From Leptolyngbya sp. BC1307 (lineage in GTDB: Bacteria; Cyanobacteriota; Cyanobacteriia; Phormidesmidales; Phormidesmidaceae), in contig NZ_NRTA01000006.1 in NCBI RefSeq assembly GCF_002286735.1, positions 89,880-153,879 of the forward strand: DNA of 64,000 bases, given 5' to 3'. The position numbers were made by a program, and so were the translations under genes. Positions 25,684 to 33,948 of the stretch are shown here, one piece after another (within the stretch, counting starts at the first letter, position 1; the number at the start of each line of letters is the position of its first letter). The notes below the pieces were generated by a model. It was not told the DNA's origin. It made no database searches and was given only the letters and a program-made list of their open reading frames with translations.

Positions 25684-27243
25684 ATGCGACTTTTCCCTTT
25701 GATTCTCACGGCTGTTGCCATAGGGGTTATCTTCCGCTTCTCGAACCTCAGTGGGACAATCTACTCGTCTGACGAAGCCTTTACAGGGCTTTTTGCAACC
25801 GGCCACAATCCTGTAGAAGCAGGCGAAAGCATCTTCACAGGTCAGGTGATAACCGCGCAGCAGGTTCAAGAATTTCAGCGCTATGATTCTAGCAGAGGAA
25901 TATCTTCAACGATTGCCAGTCTAGCCATACACGACCCTCAGCATCCACCGCTGTACTATGTGCTCTCAAGATGGATGCTGGGGTGGTTTCCCAACACTGT
26001 TGTAGCGACTCGCCTGGTGGCTGCACTGGCAGGCGTTGCCCTCATTCCAGCGGTGTATTTCCTAGCACTTGAGCTGTTTCAGAGCAATGAGGTAGCAGCC
26101 ATTAGCGCCGCTCTTATTGCTGCTAGCCCCTTTCACCAAATCTACGCTCAAGAAGCCCGAGAGTACAGCCTGTGGGCCTGTTTAATCATAATCTCCACAC
26201 TGAGCTTACTAAAAGCAGTCAAAAAGAAAAGTCTTTCTGCCTGGATGCTCTATAGCCTCACGCTAATTGCGGGACTGTACACGTTTTTATTTACGCTGCT
26301 AGTAGTAGCCAGTCATACGCTTTATGTTGTTTATCGCAGCAAACTAAAAGACTTGGCCCTGATCAGAAATTATTGCCTTTCTACCCTGGTTTCACTACTT
26401 GCTTTCTATCCCTGGCTGACACATATAGGCGTCGGCAAGGATAGCAACGTTGCTGCCGCTGGCTGGACTAGCACACCAATGTCCTTTCCAGGGCTGCTAA
26501 GAAGCTGGGTAGGACATATCAAAAGCTTATTTTTTGACTTAGATTTGAACGTTAGCACTTACTCAAGCTACAACGTTCTAATTACGCTGCTGTCAGTTGC
26601 CCTGGCGGCCTATGCAGTCTTTTGGGGCTTTAAGCATATGCCCAGACGGTCACTCATTTGCCTGATCACGCTAGGAGGAGTCACGCTGCTTTTGCTGCTT
26701 GGTGCTGACCTATTCTTAGGAGGCCGACGCTCGATTGTGAGCCGCTACTGGATGCCAGCTTACTTAAGCCTGCAGCTTTTGGTCGCCTACTGCTTAGGCC
26801 AAAACATTAGCTTAAAAAAAGGACGTGCCAGACGATTTTGGCAAAGCGCCTTAGCGATCATCTTATCAATCGGGCTGCTATCGGGCGCTGTGTTTGTACG
26901 GGCAGAAACCTGGGCTAACAAACGGCCCAGTCAGCTATACCCCGAAGTGGCTCGAATTATCAGGTCAGCGCCTAACTCACTGGTGATAAACAGTCATGCA
27001 AATGCTCGACCAGGTAAGCTAGTCTCTCTGTGTACTTTGCTTCCCCCAGATCAGGCGATCCTAGCTTTCAACGAATCAGACAAGATGCGATCGCCCGATA
27101 GCTTCAGCCCGATCTCCAGATTCAGTCGAGCCTTTGCCTTCGAGCTGAGCAAAAGCTATAAAGCAGCACTCACAGCACAGGGCTACGTCTTTACCCCAGT
27201 CTACAAAGCGGCTGACCTGTGGAAGCTAGAAAAGCCTGATTGA
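25684..27243 (+). CDS. glycosyltransferase family 39-like membrane protein
   Basis: A 519-residue polytopic membrane protein with about 10-12 segments. The first periplasmic-side loop carries the acidic pair SSDEAFTG (Asp30-Glu31), as in the ArnT/PMT-like GT-39 fold. This is followed by HDPQHPPLYYVLSRWML, VATRLVAALAGVALIPAVYFLALELF and SPFHQIYAQEAREYSLW, all hallmark positions of this superfamily. Such enzymes move sugars from polyprenyl-phosphate carriers to lipids, proteins or polysaccharide outside the membrane. Acceptor and sugar unknown. A broken relative lies at 29282-29730, so the region had at least two copies. It is flanked by decayed ORFs. Confidence 0.8.
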   Translation: MRLFPLILTAVAIGVIFRFSNLSGTIYSSDEAFTGLFATGHNPVEAGESIFTGQVITAQQVQEFQRYDSSRGISSTIASLAIHDPQHPPLYYVLSRWMLGWFPNTVVATRLVAALAGVALIPAVYFLALELFQSNEVAAISAALIAASPFHQIYAQEAREYSLWACLIIISTLSLLKAVKKKSLSAWMLYSLTLIAGLYTFLFTLLVVASHTLYVVYRSKLKDLALIRNYCLSTLVSLLAFYPWLTHIGVGKDSNVAAAGWTSTPMSFPGLLRSWVGHIKSLFFDLDLNVSTYSSYNVLITLLSVALAAYAVFWGFKHMPRRSLICLITLGGVTLLLLLGADLFLGGRRSIVSRYWMPAYLSLQLLVAYCLGQNISLKKGRARRFWQSALAIILSIGLLSGAVFVRAETWANKRPSQLYPEVARIIRSAPNSLVINSHANARPGKLVSLCTLLPPDQAILAFNESDKMRSPDSFSPISRFSRAFAFELSKSYKAALTAQGYVFTPVYKAADLWKLEKPD

Positions 27244-27276
27244 CCTAATGGGATTTCAGTATCATCGGACGAGAAA

Positions 27277-27471
27277 CCTACGCTAAGCAGATTTTATTTC
27301 TGTACCAGTTGAACCTATCTGGCTGAAGGAGGCTGAAACCCTTGATATACCGTTCCATTTTTCTGTACCAATTAGGGCACTGTCTAACTGGTACAGAGCG
27401 GTGAGTCTTACCAAGCCAGAAAAACGGATTTTGAAGCCCTTTCACCGTATGACTTTCAGCCTTAGCGTAGG
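27277..27471. repeat. nested inverted repeats, possible small mobile element
   Basis: Ends CCTACGCTAAG (27277-27287) and CTTAGCGTAGG (27461-27471) are exact complements. Inside, CTGTACCAGTT (27300-27310) pairs with AACTGGTACAG (27386-27396). A second TTCTGTACCA near 27361 can pair with the same right arm to form a compact hairpin (27363-27396). GGCTGAAA/TTTCAGCC adds another pair. Three TGTACCA-type arms could be operator half-sites, or this could be a decayed foldback element. No target duplication noticed. Confidence 0.5.
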
Positions 27472-27580
27472 ATCCTGTTCCAAAACTACTCAACCCCCAA
27501 TCATGACTGAGTCACCCTAAAGCCGCTCGCAGGGCTAACCGCTCTGCCAGATGGCCTCACTGCTGTCATTAACTAAACAA

Positions 27581-27624
27581 CCAGAGGAAGGGGGTTGACT
27601 CTCAAGTCAACCCCCTTCCTCTGG
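27581..27624. promoter_or_regulatory. perfect 20-bp stem-loop upstream of the small secreted peptide gene
   Basis: CCAGAGGAAGGGGGTTGACT (27581-27600) is followed by a CTCA loop and its exact complement (27605-27624). The GC-rich 20-bp stem with a tetraloop is the strongest hairpin in the window. It has no T-run after it, so a simple terminator is unlikely in the plus direction. It lies 56 nt before the ATG at 27681 and may be part of that gene's leader or an end structure for an upstream transcript. Confidence 0.8.
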
Positions 27625-27680
27625 GAGGTCTCATCTAGAGTCCGTTGTATTCACCATACTCATCAAAGAGGTCAATTCCG

Positions 27681-27821
27681 ATGATCAAAGTTCCTCAGCT
27701 CAAGAAGCTCTCCCTGGCGGTTGTTTCTGCCGTTGTTCTGACAGCTGCTGTGGCTGGCGTCGCCGCTGCCGCTCCCTGCTTGACCCCTACCCCTGATTGC
27801 CCCCCTTCTAACTGCGGCTAA
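27681..27821 (+). CDS. 46-residue secreted Cys/Pro-containing peptide
   Basis: A complete small ORF with an AGAGG ribosome site ten bases before the ATG. The N-terminus is a textbook signal peptide: basic MIKVPQLKK, a hydrophobic LSLAVVSAVVLTAAVAGV core, and an Ala-rich cleavage region (VAAAA). The predicted mature part is only about 16 residues, APCLTPTPDCPPSNCG, with three Cys and five Pro. No family recognised. Possible roles are a secreted bioactive peptide, a cell-envelope micro-protein or a lipoprotein-like remnant; none can be chosen from sequence. It sits alone below a perfect 20-bp hairpin. Confidence 0.6.
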   Translation: MIKVPQLKKLSLAVVSAVVLTAAVAGVAAAAPCLTPTPDCPPSNCG

Positions 27822-28122
27822 GCTAGGGATTCAAAGGCTACTTTAAAGATTGAGTAGCCTGTAAAACCGCTCCCATGGCGTAGGCTGGAAGATCTGTACT
27901 TCACCCCTGGTTAACCTCAGCCATGAATTTGAGCTAGATCCTTGGGTGTCACATTATGGGAGTTAAGCTGTGGGAATTAAGCGCTGTTAGAGAGAGAGAG
28001 ACAGACCGTATAAGGTTATCTATGAGACATTATTTCAATGCGCCTATTGAGATGATGTTGCTCCATAAATAGACTCAAACGGCCAGCCCTATTTTCACGG
28101 TTGAAATTTCACGGTTGAAAAA
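27822..28122. other. intergenic gap before the cupin gene
   Basis: There is a GA-repeat tract near 27991-28003 and, at its end, two tandem copies of a palindromic 14-mer (described separately). No gene seen. Confidence 0.5.
28093..28120. promoter_or_regulatory. tandem palindromic 14-mer directly before the cupin start codon
   Basis: TTTCACGGTTGAAA occurs twice head to tail (28093-28106, 28107-28120). Each copy is itself an inverted repeat (TTTCA/TGAAA), ending two bases before the ATG at 28123. A dimeric repressor site or a duplicated translation-control element would look like this. If ATG 28138 is the true start, the repeats lie in the leader. Confidence 0.5.
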
Positions 28123-28515
28123 ATGAACCCAGTTAAAATGGATACAACCCGGATATTCAGCAGCTCCAGTTTCTTTAAATCGGCAGATAGAGCGCCTGTT
28201 CGCTCAGTGGTCGCAAAGTCTCCAGAAGCTGTCGTGGTTGCTTGGCAGGTAGAGCCGGGTCAAAGCATCCCCACCCACATTCACCCAAATGGGCAAGATA
28301 CTTGGACTGTGTTCAGCGGCAAGGGTGATTATTATTTGGATGATGCAGGCACTACACAGCCCATTGTGGCCGGGGATGTTGTGATTGCTCAGTCAGGCCA
28401 AGTCCACGGTGTGTTCAATAGCGGTGATCAGCCGCTGACTTTTATTTCAATCGTAACGCCTGCCAATGCTGGGCATCAGGCTATTGTGCTGAAAGAATCA
28501 CTTCCCCGGCAGTGA
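28123..28515 (+). CDS. cupin domain-containing protein
   Basis: A small single-domain cupin of 130 residues. The first cupin motif is at residues 46-67, GQSIPTHIHPNGQDTWTVFSG, with metal-type ligands His52 and His54 and a Gln/Asp where many cupins have Glu. The second has His95 in GQVHGVFN. Such stand-alone cupins bind small ligands or act as isomerases or dioxygenases; no specific substrate can be given. Start ATG 28123; ATG 28138 is an alternative that trims five residues. Palindromic repeats abut the start. Confidence 0.85.
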   Translation: MNPVKMDTTRIFSSSSFFKSADRAPVRSVVAKSPEAVVVAWQVEPGQSIPTHIHPNGQDTWTVFSGKGDYYLDDAGTTQPIVAGDVVIAQSGQVHGVFNSGDQPLTFISIVTPANAGHQAIVLKESLPRQ

Positions 28516-28743
28516 TTCGCCAAGCCCGTAGGATTTCTACAACACTTTATGTGATAAGCACTACAGCCGCCTGGATTGAAAGGCGCATCACCATCAAAAA
28601 TTTCGATAACGATCTTGGTGCAGCGGATTGACCGGAACCGCTTATGGTGCTGCGAAGATTCACCGTCAGCAGTAGCCGACCGACTGGCGATCACAGCAGC
28701 GGCCTTTCGGCCTTGGGCGCATCGCTCGCGCTCGCGGTCAGCA

Positions 28744-28977
28744 CTATCGCCGCTTGCCCTTCTGACTGCCATTGCCCTGTGCTTCGAGCTGGCTAACACG
28801 GCTCTCAAGTGCGATCGCCCATACCGGTTTATCAGAAGGCTCAGCACCGGACTTTAGCGAATCGCTCAGCAACCGGGCGGCAACCGCTGACAAGCTCACC
28901 CCTTCAGCGCTAGCTTTGTCCGCTATCGCATCATAGATATCAGCTGTAACCCTTGCCGTTATTACCTTTTGCTTCAT
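28744..28977 (-). CDS. ribbon-helix-helix (CopG-like) small protein
   Basis: The open frame extends upstream to 29244, but the credible protein begins at ATG 28977 (77 residues). KVITARVTADIYDAIADKA followed by EGVSLSAVAARLLSDSL is a typical RHH DNA-binding unit (beta strand, helix, helix), and the C-terminal helix ALESRVSQLEAQ could dimerise. RHH proteins serve as antitoxins, plasmid copy or transfer regulators, or nickase accessories; no toxin gene is adjacent. It lies in the accessory stretch between ndhF and the PDH E2 gene. The extra upstream residues in the long frame have no protein character. Confidence 0.55.
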   Translation of the reverse strand: MKQKVITARVTADIYDAIADKASAEGVSLSAVAARLLSDSLKSGAEPSDKPVWAIALESRVSQLEAQGNGSQKGKRR

Positions 28978-29281
28978 TGTGCCCTTAAAAGCGCTACGTT
29001 TGTAGAGCATTGTAGCGAGTGAAACCCTTGATTTCTCGTTAGCAAATAGCCCTCGCGCCCTGAAAGACCCCGGCTTTTTGCTCCGGTATGTGGGGCTGTG
29101 GCACGAGAAAGCCCGCTCAGGTGTGAAGGACTGGCGGGCGATCGCCGCCAGGTTGACCTGTCTTCCCAGCACTGTTTGACCAGCAGCACCAGGAGCACCA
29201 ACGCCTCTGCCAGAAAGTAATACCGCTAAAGTAGTGCGCCGCAATGCTGAGCGTGTTGACGACTATTCAGGTAAAAACAAT

Positions 29282-29730
29282 CTACCAGCTAGGAGCCGCT
29301 CGCTGCCGCAAGGCCCACACTGACAAGACAAAGCAGCACAGCGAAGCAATCACCAGCAAAATTGCCAGGGTATAGTGACGGGCTTCCTGCGCTAAAAACA
29401 CGCCAAAAGGCGACACGACCATCAGCGCGGCACAGAGAACGCCAATCAGCCGACTGCGAAAGCTAAACCAGGCTAGCAGATAGGTCGCGGGCACCGCCAA
29501 AGCACCTAAGACAGCGGGTAATGCCCGCGCCGCCCACAGCGAAGCATAGCCACAGGGCAGCCAAATAAATAGTGGCGGTTCTAGCGATCACTAATATAGT
29601 GAGCTAAGTGGCCAAAGCTATAGGTAAAACGGATCAGCAGAGCCGCCGCAAATAAGAGCCATAGCCAAATCGCAGGACGCACTGTCCACCCAGTGAAACC
29701 GCGCTGACTGGCCGGGTCAAGAGAAGTCAC
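29282..29730 (-). pseudogene. broken GT39-like glycosyltransferase fragment
   Basis: A GTG at 29730 opens MTSLDPASQRGF... with a first membrane segment and stops at YISDR*. A second frame continues with PLFIWLPCGYASLWAARALP, AVPATYLLAWFSF and SPFGVFLAQEARHYTLAILL, ending at 29282. These match the family positions seen in the intact gene at 25684 (for example SPFHQIYAQEAREYSLW). A frameshift or small deletion removed the acidic loop, and the C-terminal two-thirds are missing. A dead copy. Confidence 0.7.
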
Positions 29731-29803
29731 GGAATTGGATGAACAACAGCGCGCTAGATTGTCTAATGCTTACACAGCTAGACATGGTTGCTCGCATCGC
29801 AGA

Positions 29804-31156
29804 TTACAGCGTCAGTGACTGCGCGTTATTCTCAATCAGATCGCACAGATCTTTTAAGAAGGCAGCGCCATCTGCGCCGTAGATAATCCGGTGGTCGCTG
29901 GTCATATTGACTCGCATCTGATTGCGCACGCCCATCAGTCCGCCAGGCATAGCCACGACCTGAGGCCGTGCGCCGCCGATTGCCAAAATGGACCCCTGGC
30001 CTGGCGGCAGAATGGCATCAAAACTATCCACTCCAAACATGCCTAAGTTAGACAGGGTGAAGGTGCCGCTGTTGTATTCTTCAGGGGCAAGCTGCTTAGA
30101 GCGCGATCGCGCGACCAAATCCTTCCACATTCGCGACAGCGAATAGATATCCATCTGATCAGCCCCGCGCAACACTGGCGTGATCAAACCGCCGTCTGGC
30201 ATGGCGACTGCAACGGCGATATTGATGCTGTTACTGTACTGAATGCCGGTTGGGGAAAAGCTAGCGTTAACTACCGGGTGCTTTTGCAGGGTGACGGCTA
30301 CGGCCTTAGCCAGCAGCGCGGTCATTGTCACGCCCTTAGGCTTGATCTGTTTGTACAGCTTGTCTAATTCATTGGTCGTGATGGTGTAGCCCACCCGAAA
30401 TACCGGCACCGACAGGCTAGCATCCATGTTGCGCACGACGGCCTGCTGAAGCGTATTGAAGGCAACCAGCTCACCGGGAGAAGCAGGGGGCGTTGCTGGA
30501 GAGGCTGCGGGCGCAGATTCTTTAGAGACAGCAGGTATGACTGGTGGAGCCGCTGGGGGTGCTGGCTGAGCTGGAGCAGGCGTAGGCGTTTTCCCTGCCG
30601 CTTGCTCTACATCTTGAGCAACTACCCGGCCGTGAGGGCCAGAGCCTTGTAATCCTTCCAGGTCTACCTTGAGCTGCTGAGCTAGCTTGCGAGCGCGGGG
30701 AGAGACGATGACGCGACCCGAAGGACGATTCGCTGGGGGGCTAACTGCGCCATTTTGGGTCGGGGCTGGGGCGCTGGTTTGCACAGCCGTTGCGACGGCT
30801 TCTGAAGTTAGCGCCGCTGCGGGCTCAGGTTCTGCGGCTTGGGCTGTACTTGGGGCTGTCTTTTGGGCCGCGCTCGATAGGTTGGCTGCCTGCTGCTTGG
30901 CCGCTTCGATCTCTTCTTCGGTTTCGGCTAAGAGAGCGATGACATCATTGACCTGAGCCATTTCTCCGGCTTCGGTGACGATAGTCGCCAGGTAGCCCTC
31001 ATAAAAAGATTCCACATCCATGTCGGCTTTGTCAGACTCGACGACAACGACGGTTTCACCCTTTTCTACCTTGTCACCCGCAGACTTGGCCCAAGAGACA
31101 ATCTTTCCCTCAGTCATGGTGGAGCTGAGCGCAGGCATGAAAACTTCGCGGATCAT
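29804..31156 (-). CDS. pdhC: dihydrolipoamide acetyltransferase (E2) of pyruvate dehydrogenase
   Basis: E2 core of the pyruvate dehydrogenase complex, often named odhB in cyanobacteria; it transfers acetyl from lipoamide to CoA. Domain order: lipoyl domain (1-~80) with the lipoylated Lys43 in ESDKADM; an Ala/Pro-rich linker; the E3/E1-binding domain (~150-190; SPRARKLAQQL...GSGPHGRVVAQDV); a second Ala/Pro linker; and the catalytic domain (~225-450) ending in MTSDHRIIYGADGAAF, where the catalytic His-Arg and Asp-Gly are seen. One lipoyl domain, 450 residues, typical for cyanobacteria. The E3 partner lpdA is at 16567. Confidence 0.95.
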   Translation of the reverse strand: MIREVFMPALSSTMTEGKIVSWAKSAGDKVEKGETVVVVESDKADMDVESFYEGYLATIVTEAGEMAQVNDVIALLAETEEEIEAAKQQAANLSSAAQKTAPSTAQAAEPEPAAALTSEAVATAVQTSAPAPTQNGAVSPPANRPSGRVIVSPRARKLAQQLKVDLEGLQGSGPHGRVVAQDVEQAAGKTPTPAPAQPAPPAAPPVIPAVSKESAPAASPATPPASPGELVAFNTLQQAVVRNMDASLSVPVFRVGYTITTNELDKLYKQIKPKGVTMTALLAKAVAVTLQKHPVVNASFSPTGIQYSNSINIAVAVAMPDGGLITPVLRGADQMDIYSLSRMWKDLVARSRSKQLAPEEYNSGTFTLSNLGMFGVDSFDAILPPGQGSILAIGGARPQVVAMPGGLMGVRNQMRVNMTSDHRIIYGADGAAFLKDLCDLIENNAQSLTL

Positions 31157-31265
31157 AGATGGGAAATGTATAGAGAATAGGGCTGGTCGGCGGCGGTCGG
31201 GATCACGAGCGATCGCTAGCGCCTAAATTGTATCCCGTCGTGGGAATCAGTTAGCAGTTCATTGG

Positions 31266-31712
31266 CTACAGTTCACCGCGAATATCTTCAACGATGCCGT
31301 CACGCAGCAATATTTCTACCTGCATTTTTTTGATCATGTGATCGCCTACGGCCACATGAAAAAAGCTATCGATTTGCCCCTGATTGACTTCTTTATCTAG
31401 CTCCAGGGTTTGCACCTGCTGGAGCTGCTGGAGCAGCTGATTTTTCTGCTGGAGCTGCTGACTTTTATCCTGGTTGAGCTTGGCCTGCACGCTGCTGATT
31501 TGCTGCGTGACAGCGGTATCAGCCGGGTTAGCGCCTGGTTTTTGCATCTCAGTGAGCACGCGCTGGCTCTGCATTTCGAGCTGCTGCAGGCGACCGTCAA
31601 TCTGGTTGAGCTGGTTTTGTAGCTGCTTTTGCGCTTCTTCTTTCCATAGCGGGGTGACGACCGCTTTGATATTGACGACCCGCTTAAGCATGAGCTGAGA
31701 CTGGGAATCCAT
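31266..31712 (-). CDS. YlqD family protein
   Basis: A 148-residue soluble protein with a long Gln/Leu-rich coiled coil (about residues 25-108) between a short N-terminal VNIKAVVTPLWKEEAQ and a C-terminal beta region (IDSFFHVAVGDHMIKKMQVEILLRDGIVEDI). This is the layout of the YlqD family, of unknown function, shared by firmicutes and cyanobacteria. It precedes the E2 gene by about 110 bp on the same strand. Gln richness gives long shadow ORFs on the other strand. Confidence 0.8.
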   Translation of the reverse strand: MDSQSQLMLKRVVNIKAVVTPLWKEEAQKQLQNQLNQIDGRLQQLEMQSQRVLTEMQKPGANPADTAVTQQISSVQAKLNQDKSQQLQQKNQLLQQLQQVQTLELDKEVNQGQIDSFFHVAVGDHMIKKMQVEILLRDGIVEDIRGEL

Positions 31713-31836
31713 GGCAAGAGTAAAATAGACAACTTAAACTTCATTCAACCAAATCTTGTCCCATCCGACCAACGTTTGACGGGAGGGTTTCATCGAATGA
31801 CTGGCTGAGCCTGAGTCCAGCGGTGACTTTTGAAGC

Positions 31837-33789
31837 TTACTTGAACAGGGTATCAATGGTTTCGCGGTAGCGATCGCTCACCTGAGCCCGTTTTACCTTC
31901 AGCGTCTGCGTCAGCAGCCCATTTTCTACTGTAAAGGGCTCCTTTAAGAGTGCAAAAGTGCCGATGCGATCATCCGGACGATAGCCCGGACGATTGGCGA
32001 CTTCTCGCTTTAGCTCTTGGCGAAAGAGATCTTGTACAGGCTGACTGTGCAGCGCGATCGCATCCAAACCGGTCGCCTGCTCAGCAGAGGATACCATGCC
32101 CCGACTGACGGCCCATTTCTCCAAGGCTTCGGCGCTGGGCACAATCAGTGCGCCCAGCGTTCTTTGGTCTTGCCCGACCAGCATGATTTGATCGATGTAA
32201 GGGCTGCGCAAACAGGCGTTTTCAATCGGGGTAGGCTCGATGTTTTCGCCGTTGGTCAGCACAATGGTGTCTTTGGCCCGGCCTGTGATGATCAAGTCGC
32301 CCCAGGCAGTCATCTGGCCCAGGTCGCCCGTATCAAACCAGCCTTCGGCGTCGATGGCTTTGGCGGTTGCTTCGGGGTTATTGTAATAGCCCTGCATGAC
32401 CTGAGGCCCACGAATCAAAACCAGACCTGGCTCTCCGGCAGGCACAGGCTGACGGGTCTTGAGGTCAACAATGGCGGTCTCAACGCCCGGCACGGCTTGA
32501 CCGTCGGCTCCTCTCAAGTTTCGCCAGGGCCGACGGACGTGGATAATGGGCGAAGTCTCGGTCAGGCCGTAGCCGCCTAAAATTGAGATGCCCGCGATTT
32601 CGTAAAAGTCTTCGAGGTAGTCGGCAATCGAACCGCCGCCGCTGACCAGGTGAGTGACCTGCCCGCCCATCGCAGCGCGCACCTTTTTGTAGACCAGGCG
32701 ATCGCCTAGCTGATGCAGCGGCCACAGATAGATCATCTTCAGCGCCGCTATCAGCTTTTGCCCCGGTGAACTGGTCAGATTCGCCAGGTTCAGCCCGGCC
32801 AGTGTGCGTCTGGCCGTAATATAGTTCTGGCTCTGACCGAGGAAAAACTGCACCAGCTTTTGCTTGCTTTCAGGCTGCTCTCGAAACTGCTTTTGGACGC
32901 CTTCGTAGATCGATTCCCACAGGCGAGGCACCGCGACCATGTACTGCGGGCTATGGTTTTTGAGGTCTTGCTTGACGTAGCGAATATTGGTGTAAATCTG
33001 AGTGCAGCCCTGCGAGAGAATGAAATATTCAAACGAGCGCTCGTAGGAGTGCCATATCGGTAAAATGCTCATCACCTTCTGTCCGGGGCCAACATTGACG
33101 ACGCTGCAAGGCCCGGCGATTTGAGAGAGCAGATTGGCCTGGCTGAGCATGACGCCTTTGGGCATCCCGGAGGTGCCGGAGGTGTAGATTAGGGTGGCCG
33201 TGCGATCGCGCGACAGCGGCGCAGGTGTAAACTTACCCTCAAAGTCACGGCCCAGCGCCATCAGCTCAGTAAAATTTAGCAGCCGTACATTGCCCAGATC
33301 GGTCTCTAGTTCAGCGGCTTCGTCAGTCAGCAGCACAATAAAGCGCAGATTGGCCCCGCTCAGATCAGCCGCTAGTTTATTTAGCGTCGTGATATCTTGT
33401 ATGACCAGACCAATGCTGTCGCTGTTATCTAAAATAAACAGCAGCTCGCGGGCATCTGCGTTAGCACCGCGCACCGCGTCAACTGCGCCAGCGGTCATGA
33501 TCCCCTGGTCGGCTACCAGCCAGCGGGGGCGGTTTTCAGAGAAGAGGGCCACGGTCTCGCCGGGCTGCAGTCCTAGCGACTGTAAGCCAGCGGCAAACTG
33601 AGCGATCGCTGCTGCTAGTTCGCGATAGGTATATTTAGTCTCGGGATGGGTGTGGGGGTCGTGCAGGGCGAGGCAATCGCCATACCTGGCAGCGACGATG
33701 GGCCATACCTGAGGAATCGCCGCTACCTCACTGTAGCTAATGGCCCGAGCGAGATTATTTCTTTCTTGTTCGTGCAGTGCTACTACCAT
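31837..33789 (-). CDS. aas: long-chain acyl-ACP/acyl-CoA synthetase (AMP-binding)
   Basis: A 650-residue member of the ANL adenylating superfamily. The P-loop TLIYTSGTSGMPKGVMLSQ, the A5 motif GGYGLTETSPI, the A7 motif GWFDTGDLG and the A8 hinge ITGRAKDTIVLTNGENIEP are all in place. The cyanobacterial homologue of this length is the acyl-ACP synthetase (Slr1609-like) that recycles free fatty acids into membrane lipids. Divergent from the desaturase/SDR gene at 33949, with about 160 bp between them. Confidence 0.92.
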   Translation of the reverse strand: MVVALHEQERNNLARAISYSEVAAIPQVWPIVAARYGDCLALHDPHTHPETKYTYRELAAAIAQFAAGLQSLGLQPGETVALFSENRPRWLVADQGIMTAGAVDAVRGANADARELLFILDNSDSIGLVIQDITTLNKLAADLSGANLRFIVLLTDEAAELETDLGNVRLLNFTELMALGRDFEGKFTPAPLSRDRTATLIYTSGTSGMPKGVMLSQANLLSQIAGPCSVVNVGPGQKVMSILPIWHSYERSFEYFILSQGCTQIYTNIRYVKQDLKNHSPQYMVAVPRLWESIYEGVQKQFREQPESKQKLVQFFLGQSQNYITARRTLAGLNLANLTSSPGQKLIAALKMIYLWPLHQLGDRLVYKKVRAAMGGQVTHLVSGGGSIADYLEDFYEIAGISILGGYGLTETSPIIHVRRPWRNLRGADGQAVPGVETAIVDLKTRQPVPAGEPGLVLIRGPQVMQGYYNNPEATAKAIDAEGWFDTGDLGQMTAWGDLIITGRAKDTIVLTNGENIEPTPIENACLRSPYIDQIMLVGQDQRTLGALIVPSAEALEKWAVSRGMVSSAEQATGLDAIALHSQPVQDLFRQELKREVANRPGYRPDDRIGTFALLKEPFTVENGLLTQTLKVKRAQVSDRYRETIDTLFK

Positions 33790-33948
33790 GATTTGTGCCG
33801 TCCCCCTCAGCGTATAGATAGCTGAGTATCGCTTGCTAAAAAGAATACCTGGATTTTTGCCTGCCGTATAGACAGGCTATGACAGCCAGGTGAACGACCC
33901 GCCGCAAACTTTTGAGCGGGTGGGCGTTACCATTGTTTCTTAAGATTG

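Larger units (their letters stand above)
27244..27680. other. intergenic region with nested inverted repeats and a strong hairpin
   Basis: No protein gene is supported. The interval holds a 195-bp zone of nested inverted repeats (27277-27471) and the perfect 20-bp stem-loop at 27581-27624, then leads into the small peptide gene at 27681. Confidence 0.6.

Noticed and set aside
28476..28847. 123-codon minus-strand ORF after the cupin gene
   Set aside because: It overlaps the RHH gene and the cupin end. Its Cys/His/Arg-rich composition is typical of a shadow frame.
28978..29244. Upstream extension of the ribbon-helix-helix frame (166 codons in total)
   Set aside because: The added ~89 residues are low-quality sequence without fold features. 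The RHH domain begins right after ATG 28977.
32017..32580. 187-codon plus-strand ORF inside the acyl-ACP synthetase gene
   Set aside because: It is antisense to a fully motif-supported enzyme and has no independent signals.
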